Positions 59,158 to 64,000 of a stretch of DNA of 64,000 bases are shown piece after piece; position 1 is the first letter of the stretch; each line of letters opens with the position of its first letter. The position numbers were made by a program, and so were the translations under genes. The DNA comes from Symsagittifera roscoffensis (taxonomy: Eukaryota > Xenacoelomorpha > Acoela > Convolutidae): contig NC_087070.1 in assembly GCF_963678635.1 (NCBI RefSeq), positions 23,487,419-23,551,418 of the forward strand, in the 5' to 3' direction. The notes beneath the pieces are model-generated. The model searched no databases and was not told where the DNA came from. It saw only the letters and a program-made list of their open reading frames with translations.

Positions 59158-60150
59158 GAAACTTTCAAGTTAATTAAACGTTTTGGGTGTAAAAGTTTTT
59201 CTATGGCGTCTGTTTTTCTTGATAGGGGGGTAGTTCCTTCACAATCTATATGAAACCAACGCCATTCAATTTGTTTGCATGCGAACTTACACTTATCCAA
59301 TGATATTGCGAAATTTTCCTCATCCAGTCTGCGAAGAACTTTTTCCAGTGTTTCCTTATGTTTTTCTACCGATCCTTCTGTGATAATCAGAATGTCATCT
59401 AGATACGCATATGTATTTTTGAAATTGGTTAGTGTCAGATTGATTGCTTTCTGAAATAATGCCGGCATGTCTGTCAGACCGCAGAACCCTGTTTGGAACT
59501 GATAAGTTCCCGGGGCATTTCCACCCTGAGACTGAAATTACATTGTTCTCTTGTTTTCTGATCCAAAGGGATTTGTGAATACACATATCGTAAATCAAGT
59601 GAAGAGAACAACGTTTGTTCTTTGTTATCAGATTTAATAATTTGTGCGATGTTGTGAAGTAATAAATCAATATTCGGCATCTGATACTTGTTTTTGTGGA
59701 AAAATTTGTTAATTTTCTTAGAGTCTAATGCGAGTTGACTGTTTGGTCCTTTTTCACTCTTATTACGATTGGGCTAATGAATTGTTTATTGGAGCATTTT
59801 TCCAACTTTAGGATTTGTTGTTGGTCGATTAGTTTATTCAGTTCTTTTCCTACTCTTTCTTGAAGATGAGTTGGAATACATCGACCCTTTTGTTGAATTG
59901 GTGTAACGTCTGGTATGAATTGTGTTTTTCCAATTCTAAAATATAGGTTTGCGAAGTTTTCTTCTACCCATTGTTTGATATCTGAATTTGACGCCTTTTC
60001 TTCTGTTTTACTTAGCATTTGCTTATGCTGTGGTTTTTCTTGGATTATTTTTATTCCTATATTAGGAAGTAGGTTACGACCAAGAATTATTGCTTTCTGA
60101 TCGTCCACCTCAAGGAATGGGGCTGACTGGATAGTCTACCGCCGGATTCC
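59004..60150 (-). pseudogene. unit 2 protease end and reverse transcriptase, family A
   Basis: VDDQKAIILGRNLLPNIGIK (about 60050-60110) ends the protease. RT fingers follow (FIPDVTPIQQKGRCIPTHLQ, ISPIVI), then MPNIDLLLHNIAQ and LDLRYVYSQIPLDQK, then YAYLDDILIITEG with YLDD at 59394-59405. Several frame shifts (near 59700, 59480 and 59130) break it. Unit 2 keeps a segment deleted in unit 1. Confidence 0.7.
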
Positions 60151-60159
60151 ATCTCTAGA

Positions 60160-62690
60160 ATTAATCGTCCTTAGTTGATTAGTTGCATATTTTTGTAATG
60201 TCTTTTTTGATTTTCTTCTCAATCATAAAGTGCGTTGAGGAAGTCTTGTGTTCCTTTTTGGGGGAAGGATTTTTTTGATTTATGAGTTCAAGATATACTA
60301 AAAAGGAAAGGGTTTCTATTGAAAAAACCATTAAAAAGTACTTGAGTACAAAATTCTTGAAAAGGGAATAAAAAACCATAAATAACCTATGGTCTTTTTC
60401 GGATATCTATCGTATTTGTATATAAAATCTGTTGTGATAAATGGAGGGGGTAAAAATTGAGCTGTGATGTCTGGTGGGGATAAAGGTTACGGATGATGTA
60501 CTAAACTTTTCAGTTTTACTGTTATTTCAAATTAAAGAGTTAAGATTTGTTGTGAAATTACTTGGATTTTCTTTTCTTGAATATCTTTGTGAATACCGTG
60601 TCCATATTGTAGTCTGTGTAGGCCCAATTACGGAGTCTATTGCTATCGGGGTATCGACCAAAATCAAAATGGGATGGTTCAAAAGAGTTCCAATCTAAGC
60701 GTAAAGGTGTACTTGTACGTTGTATTTCACGGTATCACTCGTTTGAGTGACTTATAAAGTTTGCGTGGAATGTAGTTGGCGATCTTTGAGTTTGACCTGT
60801 GATTGAAGGTGTTGATGGCAATGTTTCTGGTAGTGATAAACAGGTATCTGAAGAAAGTTCTACTGGGTCCTTTACAAGTTTGGGTTCGCCATAGGGAAAT
60901 GTTTGAGTCATTCAATAAGGAAGTCTTTGTGATGATGTGGGGAGATTAAAAGAATATTCACGATTTTGTTCAGAAGTAGGCGTTGAACCAAAAAAAGTGG
61001 ATGGAATATTTGGTGTGTTTTGTTGGGAAATAATTTGAAGCGGTAGGGGGGTGCTTTGTATTTTACTATGAGAAAGATGTAGAAGGGTTGATGATAGCGA
61101 TGAAGGGATAATAAATTGAACTCATGATGTTGTTGAGTTTCTATTTAGTCGGTGGCGAATAAATTGTCGGTTGATTGTACTTTTTAAGAATTGATTTTTA
61201 CTTGAATGTCTTGTTCTGTTAAGATCTTGAAGTAAATATTATGTTTTGGTTCCTACTGTGGCTCACTTATAGATGCTTGAGGAATGGCTGGTATTAGTTT
61301 TCACAAATGATAAATGTCTTTCTTCAAAGTTGTAGCAATTTTCTACATATGAAATACGAGAAGATGATTGGGGTTGTTTTGTTTGACTAAATGTATGTCC
61401 TGGGGTGGTTTGCTTGGTGGGTAATCGTAAATACGTTTGGATTAGCAAGTTTGAAACATATGTTTTATTCAAGTCTGTGTTCTTTATTATGTTCTTCTGC
61501 AAAAATGATAATTAAAAATATTGCTCGTACAAAAGCTATTGTTGTTTTTTCATGAATTTATAAGTTGTCAGAAATAGAGAAGCTAGAAAGGTTGGAAAAA
61601 ATATGAAAAAATTCAAAATAAGTTTTTTATTCAATAAATTTCGAAAAACTTATGGAATTATCAAGTTTCGTACCTGATTAGGTGATCAATGGTTTTGGAG
61701 ATAGAAAGATAGATGGGATGAGGGAATAGAAAACTGTAAACTGGCTTAAAAAGGTTGGAAAATGAGGAGTTCTAGAAGATCGGCTACGAAAAAATACAAA
61801 GCTAAAAAATTTTGAAAGGGCTGGAAGAAAAATTGAATTGAACTTTTTGTTTTGAGTAATTGTGTTGGAAAAAAGCACTTAAAAAGTAAATTGATTTTGC
61901 CGAACATTTTTTTTGGAGTTGAAATCAAGTGGGATCGGTTTGTTTATTGATTTTTGACGCGTGGGTTGTGTATGATGAGTTTATGGTGAAAGGAAGTCTG
62001 GGTGTTTAGGCATTATTTTTCTCTCTACTGTTTTGATTTGTGTGTTATGATTAGGGGTTTTTTGGAGGTAGAATGTACTTAGGATAAAATTTCCTTTAGG
62101 TTTAAAATTTCCTTAAAGTTGTTTATCTTCGTTATATAAATTGACACAAATTTGTTGATTTTTGTATTGATTGATTAAAGAGGGTTGAATTTTTATTCGA
62201 TATTTAATTAAGTTTTCAAATACGAGGGTCGTGCCTGATTTTGACCTGAATGTCTTTGGGCCATAGTTATAGATCTTGTTCAAACTGAAGATGAATTGGC
62301 TAATAATAGTGCTGGTGTTTAAAGTAAAATGAGATAATTTCAAACCATTTTGATTGGCTGATTTTGAACTAGTTGTTTGAGAGAGAAAATCAATAATCCT
62401 AATGAAAAATTTTTTTCAGTTTATTATAAAAAGTTATTGATATCGTTAAATAATCGGAGGGTTTCTGAGTTTTTACTTTCTTTAAACTTTTAGATTGAGG
62501 AAAAAAATTTTTCCAATTTTATCTTGATTGATTTTTGAGGCGAGATGATTGGCGTTGTTGTGATTTTTCTTTGATTTCGTTTATGATTAAGAATTTTTTT
62601 GTAGTTTACGATATATTCTTGGTTACTGTTGGTTTTGGAGGTTTTTCTGATAATTCGTTTTGAGTTATATCGGGTGATTATGGTAAATAA
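60160..62690 (-). other. unit 2 AT-rich segment between B integrase and A protease
   Basis: Colinear with 50.7-53.2 kb. Short Ser/Thr/Asn-rich minus-strand frames (60727-60915, 61263-61502, 61678-61878, 62113-62343) are broken, and no gag, protease active site or env was recognised. Confidence 0.35.
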
Positions 62691-64000
62691 CAAAAATCTG
62701 TTGTTTTCTGTTGGTCATTACTTTCTGTTATTTTGTCAAAAATGTGTAGCCCTGTAAAGGAATACAATTGCTATAGTTCACGAAGGGCATATTTTTTCGG
62801 TTAGTATGGTAGAAGGTTGTTTTTATGTTGTACGATCCCTTTTTGGTTGTGATCTGTGAGTTTATATGTGACGTCGGCAAGCTTTTCTATAATTTGATAT
62901 GGTTCTTTTCGAATAGGTAGTAGCTTTTTTGAAATTCCTTTTTGAATCTTAAAGTTTGGAACTAAAACAAATCTAACAATCTATTTGCATTTTTCTGATA
63001 AATTTCATAGCATTTATTTTTTCTATTGAAAATCCATTCTGTATGATTTCCAGGGGCTAACTTCAATAATTCTGGCTGATGAAAATGATCTTCAACATGA
63101 GTATGTAGTGATAGGTTATAAGAAATTCAATTTTGATTTGATTGACAGTAACTTTTGCGTTTTTTGAGGATTTCGCCCTGAACATTATAGACTTGCGTGG
63201 TTTTTGGTTAAAAAACATTTCATCTAGTGATAGTCCCAAAGTTGTGGTAAACTGAGAACTATGTATCAATGGAAATAATTTTACGTGTGTTGAACATTCG
63301 GTATTTTTTATTGTTTCCATTTGTAATACCTTGAAAGTATTCTTGCAGGGATCGGTTCGCGACTAGTTTGTCTATCCATGGGGCATATGATGTTCTTGGT
63401 TTTTATTTTATATGGGAAAGGTGACTTGAGGTAATTGTTTCGTTGTTTATGAATTCTGTTCCACTATCTGTAACCATCCAGTGTTCATATATTGTCGTGT
63501 AAGCATATTGAGCGTTACAATTGGGTACAGGGTTAAAATCTTCATAGTGTGTAAATGCATCTACTAAAAAATTATTTATGAATTTCCTTCTGAGCAGGGG
63601 GATACAAGGAATTTGGTTACAAATGAGATTCTGTGACTGAAATATATTATTTGTCCTTTAAAGTTTTGTTTTTCTGCTATTTGCTCCTGGTATGGGAAAG
63701 GTTTTTTTTACTAAGATGTAATGCAATCATTGCATAGTTCTTTTATCCAAATTGGTGCGTTTGGAAATAAAAAGGTTGAGTGGATTTTGAATTTTTTTTT
63801 GTTGCATGTCCTTTTGTATGGAAAGAAAATGAATACGAAATGCGACTATTATAAGGCTTAGTGGTAGACAAGGAACTTTTGTGTCGTGGTGATGGTGTTC
63901 TAAAATGTCAGTATTTTTGTTTTTTGTTGTAATAAAAAATTTTCGAAAATGTTCCAATTTGGTGAGTTTGGAAATTAAAAAAGCTGAGTGAAAATTGAAT
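62691..64000 (-). pseudogene. unit 2 second integrase, family B, broken, runs off edge
   Basis: Same order as in unit 1. TTLGLSLDEMFFNQKPRKSI is at 63180-63240, the GPY/F-type end at about 62770-62950, and the catalytic-Glu position near 63365 again reads LVA. Frames are interrupted repeatedly. Confidence 0.65.

Larger units (their letters stand above)
54859..64000 (-). mobile_element. LTR retrotransposon tandem unit 2, runs off right edge
   Basis: Same order as unit 1, with family-B integrase remnant at 62.7-64 kb and its 5' LTR outside the window. It is generally better preserved than unit 1: the family-A integrase is a single 367-codon frame. Confidence 0.75.

Noticed and set aside
45399-64000. 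Functional endogenous retrovirus with env
   Set aside because: No env signature (signal peptide, furin site, transmembrane anchor) could be recognised, and all pol frames are broken.

Overview
The window looks like nuclear DNA of an animal. It is AT-rich, gene-poor and crowded with decayed mobile elements, satellites and tRNA-derived repeats. It holds spliced genes with animal-type receptors and no bacterial-style operons. The receptor gene at 28.3-34.8 kb reads through only if its introns begin GG or GA and end AG. A neighbouring hypothetical gene has 48- and 68-bp introns, the receptor ATG directly follows a TTTTTAG acceptor, and an AATAAA follows its stop codon. Together these recall appendicularian tunicates (Oikopleura, Fritillaria), but the assignment is inference and other invertebrates are possible.

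Layout: 1-2.8 kb is a wrecked Ty3/gypsy pol fragment (minus strand). 2.8-4.4 kb is a ~1.55-kb element with terminal inverted repeats (TIRs). 4.9-5.9 kb holds the first exons of a 7TM receptor (minus). 6-6.9, 18.5-19.1 and 19.6-20 kb are TTCGAC satellites. 7.3-8.9 and 10.4-12.1 kb are degenerate tandem duplications. 8.9-9.7 kb is a three-exon hypothetical gene (minus) that no single reading frame reveals. 15.4-15.8 kb has tRNA-like SINE heads. 22-26.4 kb is a ~850-bp tandem array carrying a second, inverted copy of the TIR element.

28.3-34.8 kb is a complete 363-residue rhodopsin-family receptor gene in four exons (plus). It has a near-perfect 317-bp tandem duplication across the end of exon 1. 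35.9-37.3 kb holds a truncated TIR element, several foldback sequences and a SINE head. 38.6-40.2 kb is a LINE reverse transcriptase relic (minus). 40.4-41.6 kb has two more SINE heads.

45.4-64 kb is a head-to-tail pair of ~9.45-kb LTR retrotransposon units on the minus strand that share the middle LTR. Each unit contains the pol region of one Ty3/gypsy family (called A here) and, nearer the 5' LTR, a second integrase of another Ty3/gypsy family (B). All copies carry frameshifts. Both integrase families carry the same catalytic substitutions in both units, so these were present before the tandem formed.

The host genes show no common pathway beyond two being 7TM receptors. Everything else is mobile or satellite DNA. 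Boundaries marked approximate were found by eye.
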